NCBI RefSeq assembly: GCF_003121295.1
Contig: NZ_PHNC01000032.1
Location: forward strand, 1 to 64,000
Source of the DNA: Streptomyces orinoci
GTDB lineage: Bacteria; Actinomycetota; Actinomycetes; Streptomycetales; Streptomycetaceae
Direction: 5' to 3'
Length of the DNA: 64,000 nt
Below the pieces are notes generated by a model. It made no database searches and was not told the DNA's origin. It saw only the letters and a program-made list of their open reading frames with translations. The number at the start of each line of letters is the position of its first letter. Position 1 is the stretch's first letter. Made by a program: the position numbers and the translations under genes. Shown one piece after another: positions 17,360-25,292 of the stretch.

Positions 17360-17545
17360 GTGAAGACGACGACGCCCGCCCGGAAGACCGCCAACCCGCG
17401 CCGCACCACGCTCGCGCAGCGCACGGACACCGAGGGCCTCTTCACGGCCGAGCGTCCGGAGTACGCGGCCAAGCTGCCGACGGTCACCGCCAACCCCCGC
17501 CGCACCATCCTGATGACCGCCCCCGTGGTGCGCCCCCTGGACTGA
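17360..17545 (+). CDS. Small conserved-looking basic protein, function unknown
   Basis: GTG 17360 stands five bases after GAGG and opens a 61-residue frame. The product is basic and has no membrane segment or signal peptide. Its clearest feature is an exact repeat of TANPRRT at residues 10-16 and 43-49, flanking an acidic centre (TDTEGLFTAERPEY). It is divergent from the second conservon and upstream of the FAH gene, with a hairpin between. I do not recognise the family. Good ribosome site, codon pattern and position favour a real gene. Confidence 0.65.
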   Translation: MKTTTPARKTANPRRTTLAQRTDTEGLFTAERPEYAAKLPTVTANPRRTILMTAPVVRPLD

Positions 17546-17614
17546 ACCCCGGCCTCGGCCCGGGCCGAATCCCGGCCGGACCCGGGCCGGACTCAGGACG
17601 GGCGATAAAGCGCA

Positions 17615-17634
17615 CGGGGCCCTGGCCGGCCCCG
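17615..17634 (+). terminator. Short GC hairpin after the small gene
   Basis: CGGGGCC (17615-17621) pairs with GGCCCCG (17628-17634) around a six-base loop, 70 bases after the stop of the small gene. There is no T run. A TAGCCT -10-like box follows at 17638-17643 and could belong to the FAH gene. Confidence 0.4.
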
Positions 17635-17689
17635 CGATAGCCTGGAGTGTCAGACTCCGGCAGATCAGACAAAGGGAAAGCAGTCACCC

Positions 17690-18472
17690 GTGCGCATCGC
17701 CAGATTCTCCCTGGACGGCAACGTCGCCTTCGGCGTCGTGGAAGGGGACGCCTCCACGGAAGGCGGCCCCGTTCTCGACATCATCAAGGGACACCCCTTC
17801 GCCGAATTCGAGCGCTCCGGGCAGAAGATCCCGCTGAGCAAGGTGCGGCTGCTGCCGCCGGTCCTCCCCAACAAGGTCGTGGCCATCGGCCGCAACTACG
17901 CCGAGCATGCGGCGGAACTGGGCAACGAGGTCCCCGAAGTCCCGGTCGCCTTCTTCAAGCCCTCCACCTCCGTGATCGGCCCCGGCGACGCCATCGCCTA
18001 CCCCTCCTTCACCGAGGAGCTGCACCACGAGGCCGAACTGGCCGTGGTCATCGGGCGGATGTGCCGCGAGGTCCCGCGCGAACGCGTCAAGGACGTCATC
18101 CTCGGCTACACCTGCGCCAACGACATCACCGCTCGCGATGTCCAGCGGCGGGAGAAGCAGTGGGCCCGGGCCAAGGGCTTTGACACCTCCTGCCCGCTGG
18201 GCCCCTGGGTGGAGACCGAACTGGACCCCAGCGACCTCGCCATCCAGTGCACCGTCAACGGCGAACAGCGCCAGCTGGGCCGCACCGCGGAGATGGTGCG
18301 CTCCATCGAGGACCTGATCGTCCACATCACCGAGGCCATGACGCTGCTCCCCGGCGACGTCGTGCTCACCGGCACCCCCGCCGGGGTCGGACCCCTGAAC
18401 GTCGGCGACGAGGTCGCCGTCACCATCGAAGGCATCGGCACTCTCACCAACAAGGTGATCAAGCGTGGCTAA
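17690..18472 (+). CDS. Fumarylacetoacetate hydrolase (FAH) family protein
   Basis: A 260-aa FAH-fold protein, a family of metal-dependent C-C hydrolases, decarboxylases and isomerases acting on beta-diketo or oxo acids. Family motifs are GRNYAEHAAELG, FFKPSTSVIGPGD, the metal-binding HHEAELAVVIG and the GYTCANDITARD and LTGTPAGVGPL segments. The start is GTG 17690. The stop overlaps the gltX start by 8 bases, so the two are translated together, an old actinobacterial arrangement with no obvious metabolic link. The true substrate cannot be read from sequence. Confidence 0.88.
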   Translation: MRIARFSLDGNVAFGVVEGDASTEGGPVLDIIKGHPFAEFERSGQKIPLSKVRLLPPVLPNKVVAIGRNYAEHAAELGNEVPEVPVAFFKPSTSVIGPGDAIAYPSFTEELHHEAELAVVIGRMCREVPRERVKDVILGYTCANDITARDVQRREKQWARAKGFDTSCPLGPWVETELDPSDLAIQCTVNGEQRQLGRTAEMVRSIEDLIVHITEAMTLLPGDVVLTGTPAGVGPLNVGDEVAVTIEGIGTLTNKVIKRG

Positions 18473-19937
18473 CGCGAACGTCCGCGTACGTTTCTGTCCC
18501 TCGCCGACCGGCAACCCGCATGTGGGCCTGGTCCGCACCGCCCTGTTCAACTGGGCGTTCGCCCGGCACCACGGCGGCACCATGGTGTTCCGTATCGAGG
18601 ACACCGACGCCGCCCGGGACTCGGAGGAGTCCTACCAGCAGCTGCTGGACGCCATGCGCTGGCTGGGGCTGGACTGGGACGAGGGCCCCGAGGTCGGCGG
18701 CCCGCACGCGCCCTACCGGCAGTCGCAGCGCATGGACATCTACCGGGACGTGGCCGACAAGCTGCTCCAGGGCGGCTTCGCCTACAAGTGCTACTGCACC
18801 GCCGATGAGCTGGACGCCCGCCGCGAGGCGGCCCGCGCCGCCGGCAAGCCCTCCGGCTACGACGGCAAGTGCCGGGTGATGACCGCCGAGCAGGAGGCCG
18901 CCTACCTGGACGAGGGCCGTACCCCCATCGTCCGCTTCCGGATGCCGGACGAGCCCATCACCTTCACCGACCTGGTGCGCGGCGAGCTGACCTTCACCCC
19001 CGAGAACGTGCCGGACTTCGGCATCGTCCGGGCCAACGGCGCCCCGCTGTACACCCTGGTCAACCCGGTGGACGACGCGCTGATGGAGATCACCCATGTG
19101 CTGCGCGGCGAGGACCTGCTGTCCTCCACCCCGCGGCAGATCGCCCTGTACAAGGCGCTGATGGAGCTGGGCATCGCCAAGGGCGTCCCGCAGTTCGGCC
19201 ACCTGCCCTATGTCATGGGCGAGGGCAACAAGAAGCTCTCCAAGCGCGACCCGCAGTCCTCGCTCAACCTCTACCGGGAGCGCGGCTTCCTGCCGCATGG
19301 ACTGCTCAACTACCTTTCGCTGCTGGGCTGGTCGCTCTCCGGCGACCAGGACATCTTCTCCATGGACGAGATGGTGGCGGCCTTCGACATCAAGGACGTC
19401 AACGCCAACCCGGCCCGTTTCGACCTCAAGAAGGCCGAGGCGATCAACGCCGAGCACATCCGCCGGCTTGAGGTGAAGGACTTCATCGCGGCCTGCGAGC
19501 CCTGGCTGCGGGCCCCGTTCGCCCCCTGGGCCCCCGAGTCCTTCGACCGGGCGCAGTTCGAGGCCATCGCCCCGCACGCCCAGACCCGGCTGACCGTGCT
19601 GTCCGACATCACGGCCAATGTGGACTTCCTGTTCCTCGATCAGCCGGCCGAGGACGAGGCGTCCTGGAACAAGGCGATGAAGGAGGGCTCCGACGCCCTG
19701 CTGCGCACCGCCCGCGAGAAGCTGGCGGCCGCCGACTGGAACCCCGAGGCAATCAAGGCCGCGGTGGTCGCCGCGGGCGAGGAGCACGGCCTGAAGCTCG
19801 GCAAGGCCCAGGCCCCGGTCCGGGTCGCGGTCACCGGCCGCACGGTGGGCCTGCCGCTGTTCGAGTCGCTGGAGGCCCTGGGCCGGGAGCGCACCCTGGA
19901 GCGCATTGAGGCGGCTCTGGCCAGGCTGGCGGCCTGA
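18465..19937 (+). CDS. gltX: Glutamyl-tRNA synthetase (probably non-discriminating)
   Basis: A class I synthetase of 490 aa charging tRNA-Glu with glutamate. The HIGH-type motif is PSPTGNPHVG (residues 12-21) and the KMSKS-type motif is KLSKRD near residue 257; the FRIEDTD signature is present. Actinomycetes generally lack glutaminyl-tRNA synthetase, so this enzyme is expected to mischarge tRNA-Gln, to be corrected by GatCAB; that is family knowledge, not visible here. The GTG start lies inside the end of the FAH gene. A very strong terminator follows, then the genes for the tRNAs it serves. Confidence 0.97.
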   Translation: MANANVRVRFCPSPTGNPHVGLVRTALFNWAFARHHGGTMVFRIEDTDAARDSEESYQQLLDAMRWLGLDWDEGPEVGGPHAPYRQSQRMDIYRDVADKLLQGGFAYKCYCTADELDARREAARAAGKPSGYDGKCRVMTAEQEAAYLDEGRTPIVRFRMPDEPITFTDLVRGELTFTPENVPDFGIVRANGAPLYTLVNPVDDALMEITHVLRGEDLLSSTPRQIALYKALMELGIAKGVPQFGHLPYVMGEGNKKLSKRDPQSSLNLYRERGFLPHGLLNYLSLLGWSLSGDQDIFSMDEMVAAFDIKDVNANPARFDLKKAEAINAEHIRRLEVKDFIAACEPWLRAPFAPWAPESFDRAQFEAIAPHAQTRLTVLSDITANVDFLFLDQPAEDEASWNKAMKEGSDALLRTAREKLAAADWNPEAIKAAVVAAGEEHGLKLGKAQAPVRVAVTGRTVGLPLFESLEALGRERTLERIEAALARLAA

Positions 19938-19990
19938 GACTCGGCGCCATGGGGCCTGCGGCCCGGCCGTGGCGCCTGACCCTGACCGGG

Positions 19991-20039
19991 GCCGGAAGGC
20001 CCGCTCCGCGGCACCCTGCCGCGGAGCGGGCCTTCCGGC
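19991..20039 (+). terminator. gltX terminator, 23-bp stem
   Basis: Arms 19991-20013 and 20017-20039 are perfectly complementary around a three-base CCC loop, starting GCCGGAAGGCCCG. It lies 53 bases after the gltX stop and separates it from the tRNA operon promoter. Confidence 0.92.
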
Positions 20040-20102
20040 GTTTCCGGGGGGCCGCCGGGCGCCCCCGGGCGCTCGCCGGCCGGAGGCATCCGCTTATCGA
20101 TT

Positions 20103-20131
20103 TTGGAGCCCCGTCCACCTTCGGGTAATGT
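20103..20131 (+). promoter_or_regulatory. Promoter of the Gln/Glu tRNA operon
   Basis: TTGGAG (20103-20108), a 17-base spacer and TAATGT (20126-20131) form a good vegetative promoter about 86 bases before the first tRNA. Start would be near 20138. The leader contains the palindrome CCCCTTAAGGGG (20192-20203), 13 bases before the tRNA, which may help 5' processing. Confidence 0.65.
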
Positions 20132-20216
20132 TCTTCCTGCGCCGCCCGGGCGGGCCGAGAGGCCGGAGCGGGAGGCGCCAGCCGAGCAAGACCCCTTAAG
20201 GGGGGTCGAGTTCTGG

Positions 20217-20288
20217 TGGGGTATGGTGTAATTGGCAGCACGAGTGATTCTGGTTCACTTAGTCTAGGTTCGAGTCCTGGTACCCCAG
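20217..20288 (+). tRNA. tRNA-Gln (CTG)
   Basis: Acceptor arms TGGGGTA (20217-20223) and TACCCCA (20281-20287) pair fully and the discriminator base is G. The anticodon CTG is at 20250-20252 in a normal loop. The T loop reads TTCGAGT. CA follows the discriminator, but a full CCA is not clearly encoded. Confidence 0.95.
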
Positions 20289-20344
20289 CAAGAGAATTCA
20301 CTGAATTTCTTTCGGATATATTCTCTTGGTGAATGCAGTGTCTA

Positions 20345-20417
20345 GCCCCCGTTGTGTAGCGGCCTAGCACGCCGCCCTCTCAAGGCGGTAGCGCCGGTTC
20401 GAATCCGGTCGGGGGTA
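20345..20417 (+). tRNA. tRNA-Glu (CTC), copy 1
   Basis: Acceptor GCCCCCG pairs with CGGGGGT through one G-U pair. The anticodon stem CCGCC/GGCGG encloses CTCTCAA with anticodon CTC at 20379-20381, and the T loop is TTCGAAT. 73 bases; identical in sequence to the two later copies. Confidence 0.96.
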
Positions 20418-20476
20418 CAGATCCTGAATCGGCCACCATCCGTGAAATCGCGGAGGCGGCTTGACGGATCGCTAGG

Positions 20477-20549
20477 GCCCCCGTTGTGTAGCGGCCTAGC
20501 ACGCCGCCCTCTCAAGGCGGTAGCGCCGGTTCGAATCCGGTCGGGGGTA
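20477..20549 (+). tRNA. tRNA-Glu (CTC), copy 2
   Basis: Same 73-base sequence as copy 1, with the same acceptor, anticodon CTC and T arm. It is separated from copy 1 by a 59-base spacer. Confidence 0.96.
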
Positions 20550-20562
20550 CTGGTTAACACCA

Positions 20563-20634
20563 TGGGCTATGGTGTAATTGGCAGCACGAGTGATTCTGGT
20601 TCATTTAGTCTAGGTTCGAGTCCTGGTAGCCCAG
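20563..20634 (+). tRNA. tRNA-Gln (CTG), second isodecoder
   Basis: Acceptor arms TGGGCTA and TAGCCCA pair fully, anticodon CTG is at 20596-20598 and the discriminator is G. It differs from the first tRNA-Gln by a compensated acceptor pair and one anticodon-stem base. Only 13 bases separate it from the preceding tRNA-Glu. Confidence 0.95.
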
Positions 20635-20672
20635 CGCTGACTTTTCAAAGGTCCGCAACAAACAAAATACTT

Positions 20673-20745
20673 GCCCCCGTTGTGTAGCGGCCTAGCACGC
20701 CGCCCTCTCAAGGCGGTAGCGCCGGTTCGAATCCGGTCGGGGGTA
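20673..20745 (+). tRNA. tRNA-Glu (CTC), copy 3
   Basis: Same sequence as the other two tRNA-Glu genes, last of the cluster, followed after five bases by an intrinsic terminator. Confidence 0.96.
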
Positions 20746-20750
20746 CAGAG

Positions 20751-20787
20751 AAAAAATGCCTCTCGCTTTGGCGGGGGGCATTTTTTT
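20751..20787 (+). terminator. Intrinsic terminator of the tRNA operon
   Basis: AAAAAATGCC (20751-20760) pairs with GGCATTTTTT, and an inner CTCGC/GCGGG stem extends the hairpin. It ends in seven T residues (20781-20787), a classical U-tract terminator, uncommon in this GC-rich DNA. Confidence 0.92.
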
Positions 20788-21542
20788 CGTCGCGGGCAGG
20801 TGCGCCCGCTGCCGCCCCATGCACCCTTCTGCTCGCGGGCCGGCCCGCCGCCATGATTCCGCGCATGGCACGTCCTGTGCCGCTAGCCGGTTACCTGCCA
20901 AACCTCCTTTGCCGACGCAGGAGTTGGGGCCAGGCCGGGTGCTGCCGGACGCCCGCACCGTGGCCGGGCCCGGGAGCGACGACGTGGGCCCACTCTCCAT
21001 ATGGCCCCGCTGGTCGTGGTCCGGACCCACCGCCCGCCAGGGCACGGTGGGACCGCCGCATGGCGCCAGTCAGACGCGGCTGCGCCGGGCCGCACCATGC
21101 ACCGGCCGGGCCGCAGGGGAGCGAAGGCGCGCTGCCGGGAGCGTTATGGCCCTGGAAGCGCGCCAAACCGCCGTTGCGCCCCTCGCCAGGCCCCATGCCG
21201 CCCTGAACGGCGCGCGGGGGTCGGTGGGCGCTCCCCGGCCCGTTACGGGCCTTCCTACGGCACTCGACGGGCACGGCGGGGCGGCGGCCGCCGCCGAGGC
21301 AACCGGCGGTGTGCAAGGCGGCGGGCTGTGGCCGGCTGCCGACAGCGCCAAGGCGCTCTGGCGCCGGGGAGCGAGTCCTGGGCGCTCCGTGCGAGCCGGT
21401 GCGCTACGCGGCGGCGGGCGCGCCGCCTGGGGCACGGGGCGGCTCTGCGATACGCGGCTCAGCCGCGTGGGGCGCGGGCCCCCCGAAGGCCCGCGCGGAA
21501 GACACAACCGCCCAGGCGCCCCATGCGCGCACTCCAGGAGCC
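20788..21542. other. Gene-free GC-rich spacer with scattered short repeats
   Basis: No convincing gene is found in these 755 bases; open frames run in all phases and lack start context. It holds GCCCCATGC at 20814, 21190 and 21518. It also holds a small hairpin CGCGGCT-CA-GCCGCG near 21453-21467 of the same type as one at 22792. This looks like non-coding Streptomyces repeat debris. Confidence 0.5.
21472..21496 (-). terminator. Possible terminator of the merR-type gene
   Basis: GCGCGGGCC (21472-21480) and GGCCCGCGC (21488-21496) form a 9-bp stem with a seven-base loop, 46 bases beyond the stop of the leftward regulator gene. No T run. Confidence 0.45.
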
Positions 21543-22193
21543 TCAGGCCCGCTTCGCGGCGAACCGGCGGGCGGACTCCTCCGCGTGCGCCAGCCGCCGC
21601 AAGCTCAGCAGGACCGGCTCATAGAGCACTGTCAGGGCCACCGCCGCCTCGATCTGCCCCTCCGGGGTGGGCTGTTTCTGCACCATGTCCAGGTCGGACA
21701 CGGCCAGCTCGGCCGCCAGCCGCCCATAGGGCAGCAGATGTTCCACATCGCAGGGGTACCCCAGCCGGTTGAGCGCGGCCACCGAGGCGAGCAGGGTGCG
21801 GTAGGCGGGGGCGAACTCCGCCAGGGCGACCTCGGCATCCCAGCCCAGCCGGTCCAGCAGGGCCGCCACCGCCTCGCTTGCCGCCTGGTGCGCGGCGTCC
21901 TCCTCCATGGCCGCGGGCCCCTGGGGCAGTGCCCAGGTGGCCGCGCCCAGCCGCATGTGGTGGTCCAGGGACTCGTCCTCGGTGGCCGCGATCACCTCCC
22001 GGGCGGCGGCCACCGGCAGCTTGCCGATCTGGATCAGTGCCCGCACCAGGCGCAGCCGGCGCAGATGCCGCTCGTCGTACTCGGCCTGGGTGGCGGAGGT
22101 CCGGCGGCCGGGCTGGAGCAGGCCCTCGCGCAGGTAGTACTTGATCGTCGCGGTGGACACCCCGCTGTGTTCGCTCAGCTCGGCCAGTCGCAC
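21543..22193 (-). CDS. MerR-family transcriptional regulator
   Basis: A 216-aa regulator with an N-terminal MerR winged helix (VRLAELSEHSGVSTATIKYYLREGLL, then ERHLRRLRLVRALIQIGKL). An Ala/Leu-rich effector region of about 130 residues without cysteine pairs follows, so a metal sensor is unlikely. GTG 22193 is chosen because GGGAGGG lies ten bases upstream and the domain begins there; an upstream ATG at 22253 would cross the operator. It is divergent from the DUF4188 gene and probably controls it and itself through the repeats at 22223-22251. Confidence 0.85.
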   Translation of the reverse strand: MRLAELSEHSGVSTATIKYYLREGLLQPGRRTSATQAEYDERHLRRLRLVRALIQIGKLPVAAAREVIAATEDESLDHHMRLGAATWALPQGPAAMEEDAAHQAASEAVAALLDRLGWDAEVALAEFAPAYRTLLASVAALNRLGYPCDVEHLLPYGRLAAELAVSDLDMVQKQPTPEGQIEAAVALTVLYEPVLLSLRRLAHAEESARRFAAKRA

Positions 22194-22222
22194 GCTCTTG
22201 CACCCTCCCTTGGAGACTGGCA

Positions 22223-22251
22223 CTATCCAAGCATGGATAGCGCCGCTATCC
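22223..22251. promoter_or_regulatory. Putative MerR-type operator (three half-sites)
   Basis: CTATCC (22223-22228), GGATAG (22235-22240) and again CTATCC (22246-22251) form overlapping inverted repeats in the divergent promoter gap between the regulator and the DUF4188 gene. The arrangement lets two overlapping palindromes share the middle half-site. Confidence 0.65.
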
Positions 22252-22267
22252 AAAGGAGGGGAGTGTC

Positions 22268-22747
22268 ATGTCCGCACGGCCGATTCCGGAACGCGTCACC
22301 GCCGCTGCCGAGGGGGAGGTGGTGGTTTTTCTGATCGGGATGCGGGTCAACCGCTGGCGATCGGTGCGGCACTGGCTGCCGGCGATGACCGCCATGCCGC
22401 GCATGCTCAGGGAGTTGTCCCGGGATCCGGACAGCGGTCTGCTGGGTTACCGGCTGCTCAGCGGCGGGCCGCGGGTCTACACCGTGGTGCAGTACTGGCG
22501 CTCGCGCGAGGAGCTGCTCGCCTATGCCGCCGATCCCGCGGCTCAACACCGCCCTGCCTGGGCGGACTTCAACCGCCGGGCGCGGCATGGGGCGGACAAG
22601 GTCGGTATCTGGCACGAGACTTACCTGGTGCCGGCCGGTTCGTATGAGTCCGTCTATGTGGGCATGCCGCTCTCCGGACTGGCTGCCGCCCATGGCGTGG
22701 AGCCGGTCGCGCGGCGCGGGGAACGCGCCGCCCAGCGTCTCAACTAG
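22268..22747 (+). CDS. DUF4188 (monooxygenase-like) protein
   Basis: A 159-aa protein resembling the DUF4188 family: an N-terminal VVVFLIGMRVNRWRSVRHW, then GLLGYRLLSGGPRVYTVVQYWRSREELLAYA and the C-terminal GIWHETYLVPAGSYESVYVGM. The family has a ferredoxin-like dimeric fold and no proven reaction. It starts at ATG 22268, eight bases after GGAGGGG. The divergent MerR-type gene and shared operator suggest induction by a small molecule. Confidence 0.75.
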   Translation: MSARPIPERVTAAAEGEVVVFLIGMRVNRWRSVRHWLPAMTAMPRMLRELSRDPDSGLLGYRLLSGGPRVYTVVQYWRSREELLAYAADPAAQHRPAWADFNRRARHGADKVGIWHETYLVPAGSYESVYVGMPLSGLAAAHGVEPVARRGERAAQRLN

Positions 22748-22759
22748 CCGCCGGGGGCG

Positions 22760-22813
22760 GCCCCATGCGGGCGTGGGGCGGCCGTTCCCGTATGCGGCTC
22801 CGCCGCATGGGGC
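22760..22813. repeat. Inverted GCCCCATGC pair enclosing a small hairpin
   Basis: GCCCCATGC (22760-22768) and its reverse complement (22805-22813) flank the hairpin ATGCGGC-TCC-GCCGCAT (22792-22808). The element begins 13 bases after the DUF4188 stop and may act as its terminator. The rest of 22814-22975 holds repeats of GCACCCGCAA and no gene. Confidence 0.6.
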
Positions 22814-22975
22814 GACCGGCCGCACAACGGCCCGCACCCGCAACCGGCCTTACGCACCCGCAACGCACCCGGAACGCGCTCCAGCGAACCCGCCCCCCAG
22901 CGCACCCGCACCCCGCGCTGGGGGCGCGCATAAGCATCACGCGCGCCCTCGTGCGCTCCGGGGCGCATGCCAGAC

Positions 22976-23704
22976 CTAGCCGTTGCGCCGCAGCGCCTCC
23001 GTCAGCCGTGCCGCCGCGTCCAGTACCGCCTGCGCATGCATCCGGCCCGGGTGCCGGGTCAGCCGCTCGATCGGCCCGGAGACCGAGACCGCGGCGACCA
23101 CCCGGTTGGACGGCCCGCGCACGGGGGCGGACACCGAGGCCACTCCCGGCTCCCGCTCGCCGATCGACTGTGCCCAGCCTCGCCGCCGCACCCCGGACAG
23201 CGCGGTCGCGGTGAAGCGGGCGCCCTGCAGCCCGCGGTGCAGCCGCTCCGGCTCCTCCCAGGCCATCAGCACCTGGGCGGCCGAGCCGGCCTTCATCGGC
23301 AGCGTGGAGCCCACCGGCACCGTGTCCCGCAATCCGGACAGCCGTTCCGCGGCCGCCACGCAGATCCGCATATCGCCCTGGCGCCGGTAGAGCTGGGCGC
23401 TCTCGCCGGTCACGTCCCGCAGGTGGGTCAGCACCGGCCCGGCGGTGGCCAGCAGCCGGTCCTCGCCGGCCGCCGCGGCCAGTTCGCTCAGCCGGGGGCC
23501 CAGGATGAACCGGCCCTGCATATCGCGGGCCACCATCCGATGGTGCTCCAGTGCCACCGCCAGCCGGTGTGCCGTCGGGCGCGCCAGCCCGGTGGCCGTC
23601 ACCAGCCCGGCCAGCGTCGCCGGACCGGCCTCCAGGGCGCTGAGCACCAGAGCCGCCTTGTCGAGAACACCCACTCCGCTGGAGCCGCCGCCAGAATTGT
23701 CCAT
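22976..23704 (-). CDS. ndgR: IclR-family regulator NdgR
   Basis: A 242-aa IclR regulator with an N-terminal winged helix (GVLDKAALVLSALEAGPATLAGLVTATGLARPTAHRLAVAL) and a C-terminal effector domain with GESAQLYRRQGDMRICVAAAERLSGLRDTVPVG. It matches what I recall of Streptomyces NdgR, which responds to amino acid supply, controls leuCD and other amino acid genes and affects antibiotic production. ATG 23704 with GAGGA seven bases upstream is chosen over a longer frame to 23824 that would overlap leuC. It is divergent from leuC, the usual position. Confidence 0.93.
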   Translation of the reverse strand: MDNSGGGSSGVGVLDKAALVLSALEAGPATLAGLVTATGLARPTAHRLAVALEHHRMVARDMQGRFILGPRLSELAAAAGEDRLLATAGPVLTHLRDVTGESAQLYRRQGDMRICVAAAERLSGLRDTVPVGSTLPMKAGSAAQVLMAWEEPERLHRGLQGARFTATALSGVRRRGWAQSIGEREPGVASVSAPVRGPSNRVVAAVSVSGPIERLTRHPGRMHAQAVLDAAARLTEALRRNG

Positions 23705-23811
23705 GTCAGGATCCTCGCGTCTCAGAGTGTGAAACGCAAGTCCAAATTCCGGCGCGAGGCGCCAACCTGTTGAGGGACAGCACTCACTCCAAGGGACATC
23801 GAGGGACAGCG
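23705..23811. promoter_or_regulatory. ndgR-leuC divergent control region
   Basis: The 107-base gap between the two starts must hold both promoters and the expected NdgR site. It contains an AT-richer core around GTGAAACGCAAGTCCAAATT (23727-23746) and a GGCGCGAGGCGCC palindrome-like block (23751-23763). I cannot name the operator exactly. Confidence 0.5.
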
Positions 23812-25233
23812 ATGGGACGGACACTGGCGGAGAAGGTCTGGGACGACCATGTCGTCACACGCGCCGAGGGCGAACCCGATCTGCTCTACATCGATCTGCA
23901 CCTGCTGCACGAGGTCACCAGCCCGCAGGCCTTCGACGGGCTGCGCAAGTCCGGGCGCAAGGTCCGCCGCCTGGACCTGACCCTCGCCACCGAGGACCAC
24001 AACACCCCCACCCTGGACATCGACAAGCCCATCGCAGACCCGGTCTCCCGCGTCCAGTTGGAGACGCTGCGCGCCAACTGCGCCGAATTCGGGGTGCGTC
24101 TGCACCCGCTGGGCGATGTGGAGCAGGGCGTGGTCCATGTGGTGGGACCGCAACTGGGACTCACCCAGCCGGGCACCACGGTGGTGTGCGGGGACAGCCA
24201 CACCTCCACCCATGGCGCCTTCGGCGCGCTGGCCTTCGGCATCGGCACCAGCCAGGTCGAGCATGTACTGGCCACCCAGACGCTGCCGATGGCCCCGTTC
24301 AAGACCATGGCGGTCACCGTGCAAGGCGAACTGCCCGCCGGGGTCACGGCCAAGGATTTGATCCTGGCGGTGATCGCGCGCATCGGCACCGGCGGCGGAC
24401 AGGGCCATGTGATCGAGTACCGCGGCCCGGCCATCGAGAAGCTGTCGATGGAGGCGCGGATGACCGTGTGCAACATGTCCATCGAGGCCGGCGCCCGGGC
24501 CGGGATGATCGCCCCGGACGAGACCACCTTCGCCTATCTCAAGGACCGTCCGCACGCCCCCCGGGGCGCCGACTGGGACGCGGCGGTCGCCTACTGGCGC
24601 ACCCTGCGCACCGACGACGACGCGGTCTTCGACCGTGAGGTGGTCATCGACGCCTCCGAACTCTCCCCGTTCGTCACCTGGGGCACCAACCCCGGCCAGG
24701 GCGCCCCGCTGTCGGCCGCCGTCCCGGACCCCGCCTCCTACACCGACCCCTCCGAGCGCCAGGCAGCGGAACGGGCCCTGGAATACATGGGTTTGACGGT
24801 AGGTCAGCCGCTGCGGGACATCCGGGTGGACACCGTCTTCGTGGGTTCGTGCACCAACGGCCGTATCGAGGACCTGCGAGCCGCGGCCGAGGTGCTGCGC
24901 GGCCGTTCGGTGGCGGAGGGAGTGCGGATGCTGGTGGTGCCCGGTTCGGTACGGGTGGCACTGCAGGCCATGGCGGAGGGCCTGGACAAGGTGTTCACCG
25001 AATCCGGAGCCGAGTGGCGGCACGCCGGCTGTTCGATGTGCCTGGGCATGAACCCCGACCAACTCGCCCCGGGCGAACGGTCGGCGTCCACCTCCAACCG
25101 CAACTTCGAGGGCCGGCAAGGCAAGGGCGGCCGTACCCACCTGGTCTCGCCCCAGGTCGCCGCCGCCACCGCGGTGCTCGGCCACCTGGCCTCGCCCGCC
25201 GACCTGATCACCGACCCGGCCCTGGCCGCCTGA
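23812..25233 (+). CDS. leuC: 3-isopropylmalate dehydratase large subunit
   Basis: The aconitase-family large subunit isomerises 2-isopropylmalate to 3-isopropylmalate in leucine synthesis. At 473 aa it is of normal length. The [4Fe-4S] ligands are Cys347 (FVGSCTNGR) and Cys407 and Cys410 (GCSMCLGMN). Substrate and cofactor motifs such as VCGDSHTSTHGAFG and SNRNFEGRQG are intact. The start is ATG 23812, six bases after GAGGG. leuD follows 59 bases later in the same operon; ndgR upstream is the likely regulator. Confidence 0.97.
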   Translation: MGRTLAEKVWDDHVVTRAEGEPDLLYIDLHLLHEVTSPQAFDGLRKSGRKVRRLDLTLATEDHNTPTLDIDKPIADPVSRVQLETLRANCAEFGVRLHPLGDVEQGVVHVVGPQLGLTQPGTTVVCGDSHTSTHGAFGALAFGIGTSQVEHVLATQTLPMAPFKTMAVTVQGELPAGVTAKDLILAVIARIGTGGGQGHVIEYRGPAIEKLSMEARMTVCNMSIEAGARAGMIAPDETTFAYLKDRPHAPRGADWDAAVAYWRTLRTDDDAVFDREVVIDASELSPFVTWGTNPGQGAPLSAAVPDPASYTDPSERQAAERALEYMGLTVGQPLRDIRVDTVFVGSCTNGRIEDLRAAAEVLRGRSVAEGVRMLVVPGSVRVALQAMAEGLDKVFTESGAEWRHAGCSMCLGMNPDQLAPGERSASTSNRNFEGRQGKGGRTHLVSPQVAAATAVLGHLASPADLITDPALAA

Positions 25234-25292
25234 CGCGCAGAGCACCTTACCGCAGCCCATGGGGCCGCGAAGAGGGAAGGAAGACCGACGAC

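Noticed and set aside
20342..20687. Protein frames across the tRNA cluster with repeated peptide sequence
   Set aside because: The apparent repeats are the identical tRNA-Glu genes read as protein.
20788..21542. Protein-coding genes in the spacer after the tRNA cluster
   Set aside because: Several frames of 70-340 codons overlap in all phases, none with a ribosome site or recognisable domain; composition and short repeats fit non-coding DNA.
22976..23824. Longer N-terminus for NdgR from 23824
   Set aside because: The extra 40 residues overlap leuC and its ribosome site; ATG 23704 has a good GAGGA and gives the usual N-terminus.
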